DNA from: JANNYA01 sp031409855 | Lineage (GTDB): Bacteria; Pseudomonadota; Gammaproteobacteria; Xanthomonadales; SZUA-5 | Direction of reading: 5' to 3' | Length of the DNA stretch: 64,000 nt | Assembly: GCA_031409855.1 (NCBI GenBank) | Contig: JANNYA010000226.1 | Coordinates: forward strand, 1 to 64,000 | Shown: piece after piece, positions 42,662 through 52,800 of the stretch | Position numbering within the stretch: position 1 is the first letter of the stretch | Layout of the letters: each line of letters opens with the position of its first letter | Program-made: the position numbers and the translations under genes | The notes under the pieces: generated by a model | What the model was told of the DNA's origin: nothing | The model's database searches: none | The model's input: only the letters and a program-made list of their open reading frames with translations

Positions 42662-43543
42662 CTACTCATCAGCCCCTGCATAAATTACACGCCGACTAAC
42701 ACCCGTCAGTTTCGCCGCCAACTTCGCTGCCTGACTTTTCGACATGGATTCGCTGAGGATGGCAAAAGTGCGCCGGGCTTGAACTTCGGCGTCACTTTTT
42801 TCCGGTGCGCCTTGAATGATCACAACAAATTCGCCGCGCTGCAGATTGCTGTCGCTGGCGATTTTCTCAGCAATGACGGATGCTGGGCCGGTAAACGCGT
42901 TTTCAAAGTGCTTGGTGATTTCTTTTACTACCGAAATGGCGCGATCCGCACCGAAAACCGCAACAACATCGGCCAACATCTCAGTAATTCGGTGCGTAGA
43001 CTCATAAAACACTAGCGTCCGTGGTTCGTCTTGCAGCGCGGTCAATTTGTCGCGGCGGCCTTTATTATTCGCAGGCAAAAAACCTTCAAAGCAAAAGCGC
43101 TCGCAGGGCAAGCCACAAATGCTCAACGCCGCAATCAGCGCACATGGGCCTGGCACCGCGCGGACGGTAAATCCAGCCGCGCGCGCAGCGGCAACTAAAA
43201 TATAGCCTGGGTCACTGATGAGCGGGGTACCGGCGTCGCTAATCAACGCCAGCGTTTGCCCGGCTTCCAGTTTTTGCAATATCCCAGTGGTTTTATGGGT
43301 TTCGTTGTAGTCGTGCAAAGAACTTAGCTTGGCTTGGATACCGTAATGGCGCAAAAGCACATTAGAAGTACGAGTGTCCTCACACAAAATTTCATGTGCA
43401 CTGCGCAAAACCTCCAGCGCACGCGGTGATATGTCATGCAAATGCCCGATCGGCGTGGCCACAATGTAGAGCGTGGGCGTGCCAGAAACGCTTTGCGCTG
43501 TATGATCCAGCGCAGTTTCACTAGATTGTTGAGTTGAGTTCAT
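42662..43543 (-). CDS. rsmI: 16S rRNA 2'-O-methyltransferase RsmI
   Basis: SAM-dependent enzyme of 293 aa that 2'-O-methylates C1402 of 16S rRNA. Motifs: LYIVATPIGHLHDISPRAL (start of the domain near residue 25), CEDTRTS, LISDAGTPLISDPG and FCFEGFLP. ATG 43543 leaves an N-terminal extension of about 24 Ser/Thr/Gln-rich residues before the conserved start; no closer start codon fits. It lies divergent from lpoA, with only about 49 bases between the chosen starts, so the promoters overlap each other's 5' ends. The same divergent order is found in enteric bacteria. Confidence 0.95.
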   Translation of the reverse strand: MNSTQQSSETALDHTAQSVSGTPTLYIVATPIGHLHDISPRALEVLRSAHEILCEDTRTSNVLLRHYGIQAKLSSLHDYNETHKTTGILQKLEAGQTLALISDAGTPLISDPGYILVAAARAAGFTVRAVPGPCALIAALSICGLPCERFCFEGFLPANNKGRRDKLTALQDEPRTLVFYESTHRITEMLADVVAVFGADRAISVVKEITKHFENAFTGPASVIAEKIASDSNLQRGEFVVIIQGAPEKSDAEVQARRTFAILSESMSKSQAAKLAAKLTGVSRRVIYAGADE

Positions 43544-43592
43544 GCGGATAGTCCTAAATTCTAGCGGCCCGGTTTTGCGCGGCGCAATGTTG

Positions 43593-45455
43593 ATGGCAAA
43601 GAATGCGCGGGCAGTTACGCTTGCCGCGATGCTGCTAGTGGCGCTTGCGGGTTGTGGGAGTATGCCGCTACTCGGGCCATCTGTAGATGAGTCGGGTGCA
43701 AAAGTGTTGATGGATAACGGCCAATTTCGCGATGCGGCAGCCGCATATCAGCGTCTTGCACGAAAAAATGGTGAGCAACGCGCGCGCTATCAATTGTTAA
43801 GCGCGGATGCCTGGCGTGAAGAAGGTGACTTTAATAGCGTGCAAACGGCGTTAAAAGCGATTGATCGCAATGGCCTGACGAGCAATCAATCGGTACAGTT
43901 TGACTTACTCGACGCGGAAATTTTATTGAGCCGTGGCGATGCACAGGGCGCACTGAATTTATTAGTCGCGGACCCGCAAAAATTGCCGCCAGAACTTGCT
44001 TCATCGTATTTCGAGCTGCGCGCGCAAGCGTTTGAAAAAAATTCCGATTTCGCCGACGCAGCGTCCGAGCGCGCGTCGTTGAACAGCCTGCTTGACCCGG
44101 TAGAACGTGCAGCGAATGAACATGATTTACGCGCGCTTTTGCAAAAACTTAAACTTGATGAGCGTCGGAATTTGATGCGAGCCACAGCGCGCACCAATCC
44201 CCTATTCCCTTTTTTGGCAGCACTCGGTGGCACTGCGCGTGAAGGCAGTGCAAGTTCCTATACAGATTCGGTCACGGCGGCACCCGCCGCATCAAGAACC
44301 ACCCGTTTGAGTGGTGCTGCGCGCGAGAACATCAGCAAAATCGCCCTACTTCTACCAAGTACCGGGCCAATTGCGCCTGCTGCGCGCGCAGTACAGGACG
44401 GTATTTTTGCCGCTTATTTTTCCGATACTTCGGAAACTCGCCCAGAATTGGCGATTATAGACAGCGGCCTGAGCGCAGCCAGCGGCAAAGCCGCCTATGA
44501 CAAGGCGATAGCCGATGGCTTTGATCACGTGATTGGCCCCTTACAGCGTGATCAGGTCACCGCGATTTTTCAGTCCAATACAGCAATTTTGCCCACGCTT
44601 GCGTTGAACTTTGCCGACTCGCCTACCCTGCCACCGAAAGGCAGTCTGCAATTTGCGCTATTGCCAGAAGAGGAAGCCGTTGCCGCTGCCGAACATATGG
44701 CACAAAGAGGCTTAAAGCGTGTCGCGGTGCTGGTACCAGACGATGAATTCGGTCGCCGCTCGGCAGAAGCGTTTGAGGCGCGTTTCACTGCCTTAGGTGG
44801 CGAAATCGGTGAACGCGCGTTTTTTTCCATCACCGGCACAGATAAATCGGCCGCCATCCAGAGCGCCATGGGCGTGACAGAAAGCCAGGCGCGCATCCAG
44901 CTCGTACGTGGCATCGTTGGCATCCCTTTTACTGCGCTAGCGGCGCGGCGATATGATCTAGAAGGCATTTTCCTAGCGGCAAAACCACCGCAAGGACGTT
45001 TACTGTTGCCGCAATTGCGCGCGTTTGACGCCGAAGACTGGCCCATTGTTGCCACCAGCAATATCTATGCGGGCAGCCCAAATACAGCATTAGATCGGGA
45101 TTTAAACGGGCTAGAATTTTGCGATGCGCCGTGGGTATTGAACGCCAATGCCGGTGATGATGTGCCAACGCGTGAAAGCATCCGCAGTTTGAATAGCACG
45201 GTGGGTGCTGGCGCACGCCTAGTCGCGTTCGGCATTGATGCGTATCGCACGCTGACGCACTTAAGTTGGCTCGAAAGCAATCCAGACACCGCCATTTCCG
45301 GCGCGACTGGCCTGTTGAGTGTCGATCAAAACGGCAGCGTGCGCCGCAAACCCAGCTGGGCGGTGATGCGGGCAGGCATACCGGTGGTTATTGCTGCCGA
45401 TGCAAATGCCGAAGACACGGCTGTCGTCTCGCCTGATCGGCGAGACTTAAACTAG
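43593..45455 (+). CDS. lpoA: Penicillin-binding protein activator LpoA (LppC family)
   Basis: Outer-membrane lipoprotein of 620 aa that activates the bifunctional peptidoglycan synthase PBP1A. The signal peptide ends in the lipobox LAGC with lipidated Cys21. An N-terminal TPR-like helical domain (about 45-230) is followed by a short linker and a periplasmic-binding-protein-like C-terminal domain (about 250-600: KIALLLPSTGPIAPAARAVQDGI, HVIGPLQRDQVTAI, AVLVPDDEFGRRSAEAFEARF). ATG 43593 gives a standard lipoprotein signal; ATG 43587 differs by two residues. A stem-loop (45426-45433 with 45439-45446) lies in its last codons, just before the yraN start. Confidence 0.9.
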   Translation: MAKNARAVTLAAMLLVALAGCGSMPLLGPSVDESGAKVLMDNGQFRDAAAAYQRLARKNGEQRARYQLLSADAWREEGDFNSVQTALKAIDRNGLTSNQSVQFDLLDAEILLSRGDAQGALNLLVADPQKLPPELASSYFELRAQAFEKNSDFADAASERASLNSLLDPVERAANEHDLRALLQKLKLDERRNLMRATARTNPLFPFLAALGGTAREGSASSYTDSVTAAPAASRTTRLSGAARENISKIALLLPSTGPIAPAARAVQDGIFAAYFSDTSETRPELAIIDSGLSAASGKAAYDKAIADGFDHVIGPLQRDQVTAIFQSNTAILPTLALNFADSPTLPPKGSLQFALLPEEEAVAAAEHMAQRGLKRVAVLVPDDEFGRRSAEAFEARFTALGGEIGERAFFSITGTDKSAAIQSAMGVTESQARIQLVRGIVGIPFTALAARRYDLEGIFLAAKPPQGRLLLPQLRAFDAEDWPIVATSNIYAGSPNTALDRDLNGLEFCDAPWVLNANAGDDVPTRESIRSLNSTVGAGARLVAFGIDAYRTLTHLSWLESNPDTAISGATGLLSVDQNGSVRRKPSWAVMRAGIPVVIAADANAEDTAVVSPDRRDLN

Positions 45456-45456
45456 C

Positions 45457-45819
45457 GTGCATAACACGCGCGATATCGGTCAGGCGCATGAAAGTCGGGC
45501 GTTAGCGCATTTGCAAAACGCTGGCTTGAGCCTGGTTGTGCGTAACTACACAGCAAAAGTGGGCGAAATTGATTTAATCATGGCGCAACAAGAAACCCTG
45601 GTGTTCGTGGAAGTGCGCTTTCGCTCGGCCGGTAGTTTCGTTGATGGCTTAAGCACCGTTGGTGACAGCAAACGCAAGCGTTTTATTAAAGCCGTCAAAT
45701 ACTATTTACTGACGCATCCGAAAGACGCGCAACGGGTGCTGCGTTTCGATGTAATGAGTATGAGCATGCAAGATATCGACTGGCATCAAAACGCATTTGA
45801 TGCGGGTAGCGGCTGGTAG
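45457..45819 (+). CDS. yraN: UPF0102 (YraN) endonuclease-like protein
   Basis: Protein of 120 aa of the restriction-endonuclease-like fold. ARNxT-type VRNYTAKVGEIDLIM and LVFVEVRFR carry the D-EvR core that defines UPF0102; nuclease activity is presumed, not shown. The GTG 45457 start lies one base past the lpoA stop (TAG 45453-45455), so it is translated from the lpoA message. This is the conserved rsmI/lpoA/yraN block. Confidence 0.9.
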   Translation: MHNTRDIGQAHESRALAHLQNAGLSLVVRNYTAKVGEIDLIMAQQETLVFVEVRFRSAGSFVDGLSTVGDSKRKRFIKAVKYYLLTHPKDAQRVLRFDVMSMSMQDIDWHQNAFDAGSGW

Positions 45820-45826
45820 CCAAGCT

Positions 45827-46756
45827 ATGCTGCAGTCCACGATGTCGGCGATGCGCGCACGCTTCAAACTCTATCGGATAATTCGCGACTATTTCGCGCA
45901 GCGCGGTGTGTCGGAAGTTGAAACGCCAATCCTAGCCAGCAGTGGCAATACCGATCCGGCGATTGATAGCTTTATAACGTTTGATGCGCACGAGCAAGCG
46001 CACTGGCTGCGCACCTCGCCCGAATTTTTTCATAAGCGCCTGCTCAGTGCCGGCTCGGGGGATATTTTTGAGATTGCCAAGGTATTTCGGCGTGGCGAAG
46101 TGTCCACGCGCCATCGCCAAGAATTCAGCATGCTGGAATTTTACCGGCTTGGCATGGATGAGTTTGCCCTAATCGATGATTTAACCCGCCTTATTTCGGC
46201 GGTTTTTAGCGGCTTTGGCCGAACGCCACCCGCGTGTGAACGATTGAGCTATTGCACTTGGTTCGAGCGTGACGCAGGTTTCCAGCCACTCGCCATTGCC
46301 ATGGAGCCGCTGCGCGCGCGCATTGCGGAGCTTGGTGTGATTAAGCCTGCAGGCGTGGAATTCAACCGCGACGATTGCCTAGATTTGATCCGCACACACC
46401 AGCTTGAAGCGCTGCTGCCCGCCGATCAATTGAGCTTTATCTATGACTTCCCAGCCAGCCAGGCCGCACTCGCACAGCTCAACACCGATGGCAAAACTGC
46501 ACGCCGCTTCGAGCTATTCGTCGGCGGATTTGAGCTTGCGAATGGCTATTTTGAATTGACCGATGCCGCCGAGCAAACTCAACGCTTTAGCCGCGATTGC
46601 GCGCTGCGTGCGGAGCGCGGCATGCCGGCGGTGAAAATGGATCAGGATTTGCTTGAATCATTAAACAGTGGCTTACCAAGCTGTGCGGGCGTTGCTGTTG
46701 GGCTAGACCGGCTGTTGATGGTTTTGCTGGGCGTGCGCGACATCAACCAAGTTTGA
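45827..46756 (+). CDS. epmA: EF-P (R)-beta-lysine ligase EpmA (GenX/PoxA)
   Basis: Protein of 309 aa equal to the catalytic core of class II lysyl-tRNA synthetase without the anticodon domain. Motif 2 is seen in FRRGEVSTRHRQEFSMLEFYRLG and motif 3 in GVAVGLDRLLMVLLG; the ETP motif of the first block reads VETPILASSGNTDPAIDSF. EpmA attaches (R)-beta-lysine to a lysine of elongation factor P; the epmB partner is not in the window. ATG 45827 overlaps none of yraN and was preferred over the frame opening at 45797. ATG 45842 is another option. Confidence 0.9.
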   Translation: MLQSTMSAMRARFKLYRIIRDYFAQRGVSEVETPILASSGNTDPAIDSFITFDAHEQAHWLRTSPEFFHKRLLSAGSGDIFEIAKVFRRGEVSTRHRQEFSMLEFYRLGMDEFALIDDLTRLISAVFSGFGRTPPACERLSYCTWFERDAGFQPLAIAMEPLRARIAELGVIKPAGVEFNRDDCLDLIRTHQLEALLPADQLSFIYDFPASQAALAQLNTDGKTARRFELFVGGFELANGYFELTDAAEQTQRFSRDCALRAERGMPAVKMDQDLLESLNSGLPSCAGVAVGLDRLLMVLLGVRDINQV

Positions 46757-46815
46757 TTACTTGATCGTGTCGCACCAAAGGTGGCCCCAAGTTTCTGAAG
46801 CCGAAGAAGCTCTAG

Positions 46816-49710
46816 CTACTCAAAGCCGTTCTTTAGCAGTGCGTCACGGAAATAAGCTGGCCCGCCGCGAAATAGAATGCCACTGGTGCCAGAGCGATAG
46901 CTTCCTAACTGCCCGGCGTTGATGGTCAAACGCCAACGTTCGCTATCTAGGCGCTGTGCACCAGCAAACGTGTACCAATCAAGCGTGCTGTCATTGCCAG
47001 GGGTCGTCGGGCCGTAGTTGCGCCAAGTCCAATCTGCGGGATTGGTGAAAAAGCCATCATGAAAGCGCACCACGACATCGGTACGGGCGCATCCTGGCAG
47101 CTCAAAACTGATGATCCCGCGATCAGAGGTGTCGTAGTTTTCGCCCAGCGGGCCGATGTCTTCTGGATAAATACGCGAATCAATGCCGTATACATCAACA
47201 AACTGATCGCAGCTGGCACCGCCGCGCAGCAACACATTTTCGCCGGTGGTCGAGGTGTGATTGGAACGACCGAGCGCATTTTCCGTGGCGCGCGCGGGTG
47301 CATCCGCCGACAAACCCTGGGTGCGAATCAGAAAGCCGGTGACGAATCGCTGCGTGCTGTCCAAAATGCCGTCACTGTTGCTATCGCCCGCATTTGGGCC
47401 GGCGTTTTCCACCGTGTCCAGCGAGCCATCATTGTCCGTGTCGGGCAGTTGTTCAAACTCGTACACACCGGCGTTGGTGCCGGCACGAATGACCGCTCCA
47501 GGCCCATCTTGCAGGGCAAACACCGCATCTGCTGGCAATCCGGTACTGATCGAACGCCAAATACCGCCGCCATTGGTGGTGCGAAAGACACCACCGGGGT
47601 TGGAATAGGTGCCGGTGCCTGCAGCAACTAAAGTGTCGGGAAGCGAACTATCCACCGCAAGCGAAGTGATTGAGGCGCCCAACAGACCATTGCTGACATT
47701 AGTCCAGTTCGCACCGGCGTCCGTGCTTTTATAAACGCCGTTGAGGGGTGAGCCATCAATAATACCGGTACCGGTTGCGGCATAAATAGTGTTCGAGTTC
47801 GCCATGACCAAGGCGTAAACATTCACGGTGCTTCCGGCAAATGGGCCGCTCGTAAAGGTGGGTAAGCCGTTACTCGAATGCGTCCAATTTGTGCCACGGT
47901 TGCTGCTTTTGAAGACGCCGTTCAAATGCACGGTAGGTGTCCCCGTGCCGGAGCCGGAAAGATTGGTGGCCAGATACAGCGTTTGCGTCGCGAATACATG
48001 GGTCGTCAAAACTTTTCCCTGCAGCCTGGCATTGCTGGCAGCCGGGGATTGCGGCAAGCCAACATTCGCCAGGGCGAAGCGCGCCCCTGCATCCGTCGAT
48101 TTGTAGACGATCAGCGCATTGCCCGCAGTGACGCCGCCGCCGTTTCCCGTGTTGACGAGATACACCGTTTCCAAAGTGTTGCCAGTAGCGCACGCCCCAA
48201 TGATTGGCGGTGCAGCGCAGGACCTTGGGTCTAATTTGACATCGCTGACGATGCCCATTGGTGACACTGAGCCGACCATCGCTGGCAGGCCGCTGTCCAA
48301 AATACTCCAGCTAGATCCGCCATTCACGGATTTGTAGACGCCTTGGTTACCCGTCATCAGTCGCGATTCGGAAAAACCGACGGCGTAAAGAGTCTGGCCA
48401 GTCAGCGGGGTGGTAAAATCCACGGCAATCGCACGTATCAAACCAGCGCGGACGCTGCTTAAGTTGAGCTCACTCCAGCTTGAGCCAGCGTTGGTCGATT
48501 TGAAAACACCGTGGCTTTGCGCGGAACTGTCTGATTGCGCAGCGTAGAGCGTGGTGGACGTGGGGCTAGCGCTTGCGATTGCATAAACGCCCACCGAATT
48601 AAAGCCGGCGTTGATCGGCGTGAATGAAACGCCATTGTTGGTTGATTTAAACAAACCCGAAGCCTGCGAGGCCGAATACAGCACGTTGCTGCCGGGGTAG
48701 CCATTGTCACCGCTGATATCGGACATTTGCGGCTGTGTATTGGTGGGGCCCAACACCGAGGTAAAAGTAACGCCTGAATTGCTGGAGCGATCCACGACGC
48801 TGACAAAACCATCGGTTGGATTATCGGTTTGCAATTGCAGAATACTGGTCGAGCTGACTGGGGAGATCCAGTTCACCGCGACTAGATTGCTGGTCAGCCA
48901 ATTGGCACCAAAATCATTGCTGAAAAAACCGAGCGTTCCACCGCTTGCACGCAGGCTTGCGTAAAGTTTGCCCGCAGGGCTTGCCGAGATAGGCGCGAAC
49001 TGCAGCGAAAAGACAGCAGACGCGGTACTGGGCGCGGTAAAGCTTGGACTAAAGTTCAGGCCATTGTTGCTGCTGCGATAAAACTGCACCGGCGCGGGCG
49101 CGGAACTGATGAGCGCCATATCGTTCGCTAGCCACGCCACTTTGGAAACCGTTGCGGTGCCCGGATAGCCACTGAATGCTGTGGGGAAGCTAAACGTGGA
49201 GCCGCCGTTTCGGCTAATCGCTAAACTCGCATTGCCGGTCGTGCTGGACAAAATCGCAACACCCACGACACCGGTGCTTTGCACGGTGACGGCGATATCC
49301 CGCACCGATGTGGCACCCGATGGCAAAGTGAAACGCGTGCGAGCCCAGCGATCGCCGCGGTTGGAACTGACAAACACTTGATTGATTGGATCAGGGCTGC
49401 TGCGCCTAATGTTTAATGCAAGCACATCGCCGTTGTTTGGTGCGAGCGTAAAAAAGCCAGTCCAGCGAACCCCAGCAGGCAAACCAGCCTCAATGCGTTT
49501 CCAACTTAGGCCTGCGTTGTCCGAGCGAAACATGCCGCTTTGGCCCAAGGCATAAACCACATTGTTATTGCTCGGGTGCACCAAAATTTGCGCGGAAACG
49601 CCGCCGAAAGGACCGTTTCCTGTCCAAACGCCAGCGCCAGCATTGGCCCGCTCGACGGGAAAAATCAGCAACAGTGCCAAAACTAACGAAACCAGATAGG
49701 CGCGAAACAT
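46816..49710 (-). CDS. Exported BNR/sortilin-like repeat protein, choice-of-anchor U type, NGFE tail
   Basis: Exported protein of 964 aa. The signal peptide is MFRAYLVSLVLALLLIFPVERANA. The body (about 30-740) is a chain of BNR/photosystem-stability-like propeller repeats with phrases such as GVFKSTNAGSSWSEL, GVYKSTDAGANWTNVSNGL and GVFRTTNGGGIWRSISTGLP. A C-terminal region with DTDNDGSLDTVENAGPNAGDSNSDG matches the choice-of-anchor U domain type. The last residues are LLKNGFE, a probable short C-terminal sorting tail. ATG 49710 with GGAG upstream is chosen over an in-frame TTG at 49722. Function is probably surface-related; the ligand is unknown. Confidence 0.8.
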   Translation of the reverse strand: MFRAYLVSLVLALLLIFPVERANAGAGVWTGNGPFGGVSAQILVHPSNNNVVYALGQSGMFRSDNAGLSWKRIEAGLPAGVRWTGFFTLAPNNGDVLALNIRRSSPDPINQVFVSSNRGDRWARTRFTLPSGATSVRDIAVTVQSTGVVGVAILSSTTGNASLAISRNGGSTFSFPTAFSGYPGTATVSKVAWLANDMALISSAPAPVQFYRSSNNGLNFSPSFTAPSTASAVFSLQFAPISASPAGKLYASLRASGGTLGFFSNDFGANWLTSNLVAVNWISPVSSTSILQLQTDNPTDGFVSVVDRSSNSGVTFTSVLGPTNTQPQMSDISGDNGYPGSNVLYSASQASGLFKSTNNGVSFTPINAGFNSVGVYAIASASPTSTTLYAAQSDSSAQSHGVFKSTNAGSSWSELNLSSVRAGLIRAIAVDFTTPLTGQTLYAVGFSESRLMTGNQGVYKSVNGGSSWSILDSGLPAMVGSVSPMGIVSDVKLDPRSCAAPPIIGACATGNTLETVYLVNTGNGGGVTAGNALIVYKSTDAGARFALANVGLPQSPAASNARLQGKVLTTHVFATQTLYLATNLSGSGTGTPTVHLNGVFKSSNRGTNWTHSSNGLPTFTSGPFAGSTVNVYALVMANSNTIYAATGTGIIDGSPLNGVYKSTDAGANWTNVSNGLLGASITSLAVDSSLPDTLVAAGTGTYSNPGGVFRTTNGGGIWRSISTGLPADAVFALQDGPGAVIRAGTNAGVYEFEQLPDTDNDGSLDTVENAGPNAGDSNSDGILDSTQRFVTGFLIRTQGLSADAPARATENALGRSNHTSTTGENVLLRGGASCDQFVDVYGIDSRIYPEDIGPLGENYDTSDRGIISFELPGCARTDVVVRFHDGFFTNPADWTWRNYGPTTPGNDSTLDWYTFAGAQRLDSERWRLTINAGQLGSYRSGTSGILFRGGPAYFRDALLKNGFE

Positions 49711-49841
49711 GGTGAACTCCAATTTTCAGCCGATTCTGCGAAGCCTAAACCTGCTCGCACAACTAAAGCTAAGGACAATTGCGCAAGTGTAGAGCACCGC
49801 TTGGTTCCGCTATACCTGAAAACTGGGGTCATTTAGGCGCG

Positions 49842-52800
49842 CTAGCGCGGTGCGGTTTGCCGTAAACGTTGCTGCAGCTCCGTTAGCAGTTCCCGCGCAC
49901 GGGCGAGATCTTTTGCGGGCTCAAGCAATGTCTGCGCCTGTGCAAGCAATGCGCGTTTTTGCGCCGCATCACTTGCCAGATCAGCGGCAAGCATACGCAG
50001 CGCTGCGCGTTCCGTGCGCAAGCGCAAATCGCGCGCATCGGCGGTGGCAATCACACTTTCGCCAAATTCCAGCCAACGTTGGCTTTCGGCTCGATCATTT
50101 AACCTTAAATTGACTTCTGCCAAGCGCGCCGCAGCAGCAGCAAGCGAGGGATGGCGCTCGCCGACGCGCGTTTGGGCAAATGCCAGCGCTTGCGCCAGGG
50201 TGGTACGTGCCGCCGCTAGCTCCGTGTCGCTGTGCGCGTTGAGCAGCGCCAGCCGCCCTAGCCCAAGTAACGCGCCCGATTGCTGTGGGCTGTCGACGCC
50301 AAACATGGCCTTTTGTGCTGCCCAAGCCGATTGATAAAGCCGCTCGGCACGCGGCAAATCGCGTTCCAGCATTGCACACGCAGCGCGATTTGTCGCCAAC
50401 GAGGCAAACAAAGGATGCGGTTGGGTGGCATCGAGCAGCTTGCGCAAAATGACTTCGGCGGCGTCATAGTGCGTGCGCGCGGCGCTAAATTGCCCTAGAT
50501 CGCGCTCAACGTTGCCAAGATTCATCTGGGCGATGGCGAGTTCGGTGTGCAGCGGACCAAGCAGCTTTTGTCGCTTCTCTAATACCGCTAAAAAATGCAG
50601 GCGCGCGTCTTTGGCACGCCCCATTTGTAGCAGCGCAAAACCCAAGTTATTGTGTGCGGTAACAATATCGACTTCGCTGGCGCCGTTTTGCCGCAGCGCC
50701 AGAGTTTGCTCAAGTAATGGTGCGGCTTCGGCGTAGCGATTTTGGTCGTTATAAATGCTGGCAATAATGTTCATGGTTACCGCCCGTGCAAGCGGCGCCG
50801 CACGATTTTCTGCCTGCATCGCACGCACGCGTTCCAACACCGCAAGCGCTTCCTCAGGGCGCGCTAAATCGGCCAATATCCGCCCGCGCTCCAGCCCAAG
50901 TTCGCTGACTAGCTCCGCTTGAGTGCGATCCTGCTGCAAAATGCCGAGCGCTTTTTGTGCCTGATCCAGTGCGGCAAGTGAACGCTCAAGCTTACCCAGT
51001 GAGCGCAGGCTTTGGCTCATCTGCAACAGCAGCTTCGCTTGAACTGCAGGCGTTTCTGAAAGCAGCGCGGCTTTGTCAATGCCTAGCTCTAAAACTTCCT
51101 TCACCGTCGGGTCGCGGCCTTTGGCTTGGTTTGGATCTGCGGTGGCAAATAGGCTGCGCCAAAATTCGCTCAGCGCATTCGCGCTGCGCGCTTCGACATT
51201 GGCCCGATCCGTTTGCACCTGCAGCGCTTTTCCGCGCTCGTTCAAGCGCGCGGTTTGCCACACAGCAACCGCAAGAATCAATGACAGCAAGGCGGCAATC
51301 CAGCGCAAACGGCGCTTGCTGCGGGAATCCGCATCGGCACGCTCAAGCGCGGCGCGAGCGATCTTGCGCTCCTGCTCGGCCAAGGCTTGGGCTTGCATTA
51401 GTTCGCGCTCATTTCGCTCGCGCGCCATTTCTGCAGCAGCCTGCTCGTGCGCAAAGCTTGCGTCCAAAAATTGTGTCTCAGGCTCGGTCAAACGTACCAA
51501 GCCACGCTCCCGTACCGGCAGATACTGTGCCAGCCGCGCACTGCTCGCTAAAAATCCAGCCGCGTCTTTGCCCTCAGCAGGTGCTTCTTGCCACTGCTTG
51601 GTCGCCTCGGCTAGCTGGCGTTGAAGGCGCAAATCCGCACGTGAGCCGGCCAGCCAATCTTGCAGCAGCGGCCAACTGCGCAGCAGCGCCTCGTGCGCTA
51701 CTTCTACAGTCGCTAGCCTTTCGCCCTGGAATTCATTGGCGATCAGCGCACTGGCCTGATCGCGATCATGGCTCAGCAAACGCGCGTCGGAGTAAGCATT
51801 GATCGCTTTCTGTAGCGGCGTGGGGTCGGTGAACAGGGCATTGAGTTCATGCAAAAAAGCGCGTCTGCGGGTGTCTTCACGGCCTTCGCCAAGCGTGGTC
51901 AAACGCAGAAAAAGCTGTTGCGTGGCCAACTGCGCCGGTGCATCTAAAGCTTCAAACGTCGATTGCGCACGATTTGCCAGCGCGCCGCGAATGCCGCCCA
52001 TTTGGCGAAACGCGCTGAGCGTCAGCTCGAACCCAGCTCGGCGGCGAAAAAGCTCCGCGAGCGAGTACTGCAGCATCGGCAAAGCGCTCGCTTGCCCGCC
52101 CATGTCGGCCAAAATTGCCGCGACTAACCCTGGCTCAAAAACTAAGCCTGCACGTTTGGCGGGTCCAACGATCGCGCGCTCCAGCTCCTCCATCGTCATC
52201 GCCGGAATCATTTCGGTACGCGCGCGCAACAACTCGGCTAAGTCCACATGCTGGAGCGGGCGATCAAGAAAATCTGCGCGCAGGGTAAACACCGCGCGCA
52301 GCCTAGAATACGGCTCCAGCAGCGCGTTACAAAGCTGGGCAATAAAAAGTTCACGTTCACTGGTGTCTGTGCACAGCGTGAAAAGCTCTTCAAATTGATC
52401 AATCACCAACAGCAGCTCAGTTCCCGGTGCCAGGCTGCGATCTATCGCGCGGGAAAAACCGGTGCGTTCTTGCATCAAGGCATCAAGCCCATCGGGCGCG
52501 ATCGAGGCCACCCGCAGCAGGGCCGCCTGCAGCGCCTGCAAAGGCTGTGCGCCGGGCATGAAGGTGCTAATCAACCACCGATCCGCACCTTTGATCTGAC
52601 CCGCACGCAGTGCCGGGATTAAGCCCGCGCGAACCACCGATGACTTTCCGCTGCCCGAGGCGCCGACGACAAAAAGCGCACGCGAAAGCCCCTGGGCGCG
52701 CGCCTCGACACTTTCGCGCAGGCGATCCAACAAGCACTCAATCATCGCTTCGCGGCCGAAAAATTGCCGCGCATTGCTTTCATCGAAGGCGGACAAACCC

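Noticed and set aside
45426..45446. Stem-loop at the lpoA 3' end as a terminator
   Set aside because: It lies within the coding sequence, has no T-tract, and the yraN start follows immediately, so termination is unlikely.
50957..51802. 281-codon plus-strand ORF
   Set aside because: Antisense shadow of the HTH-kinase-STAND gene; its Pro/Arg/Ala-rich translation is typical of GC-rich reverse frames.
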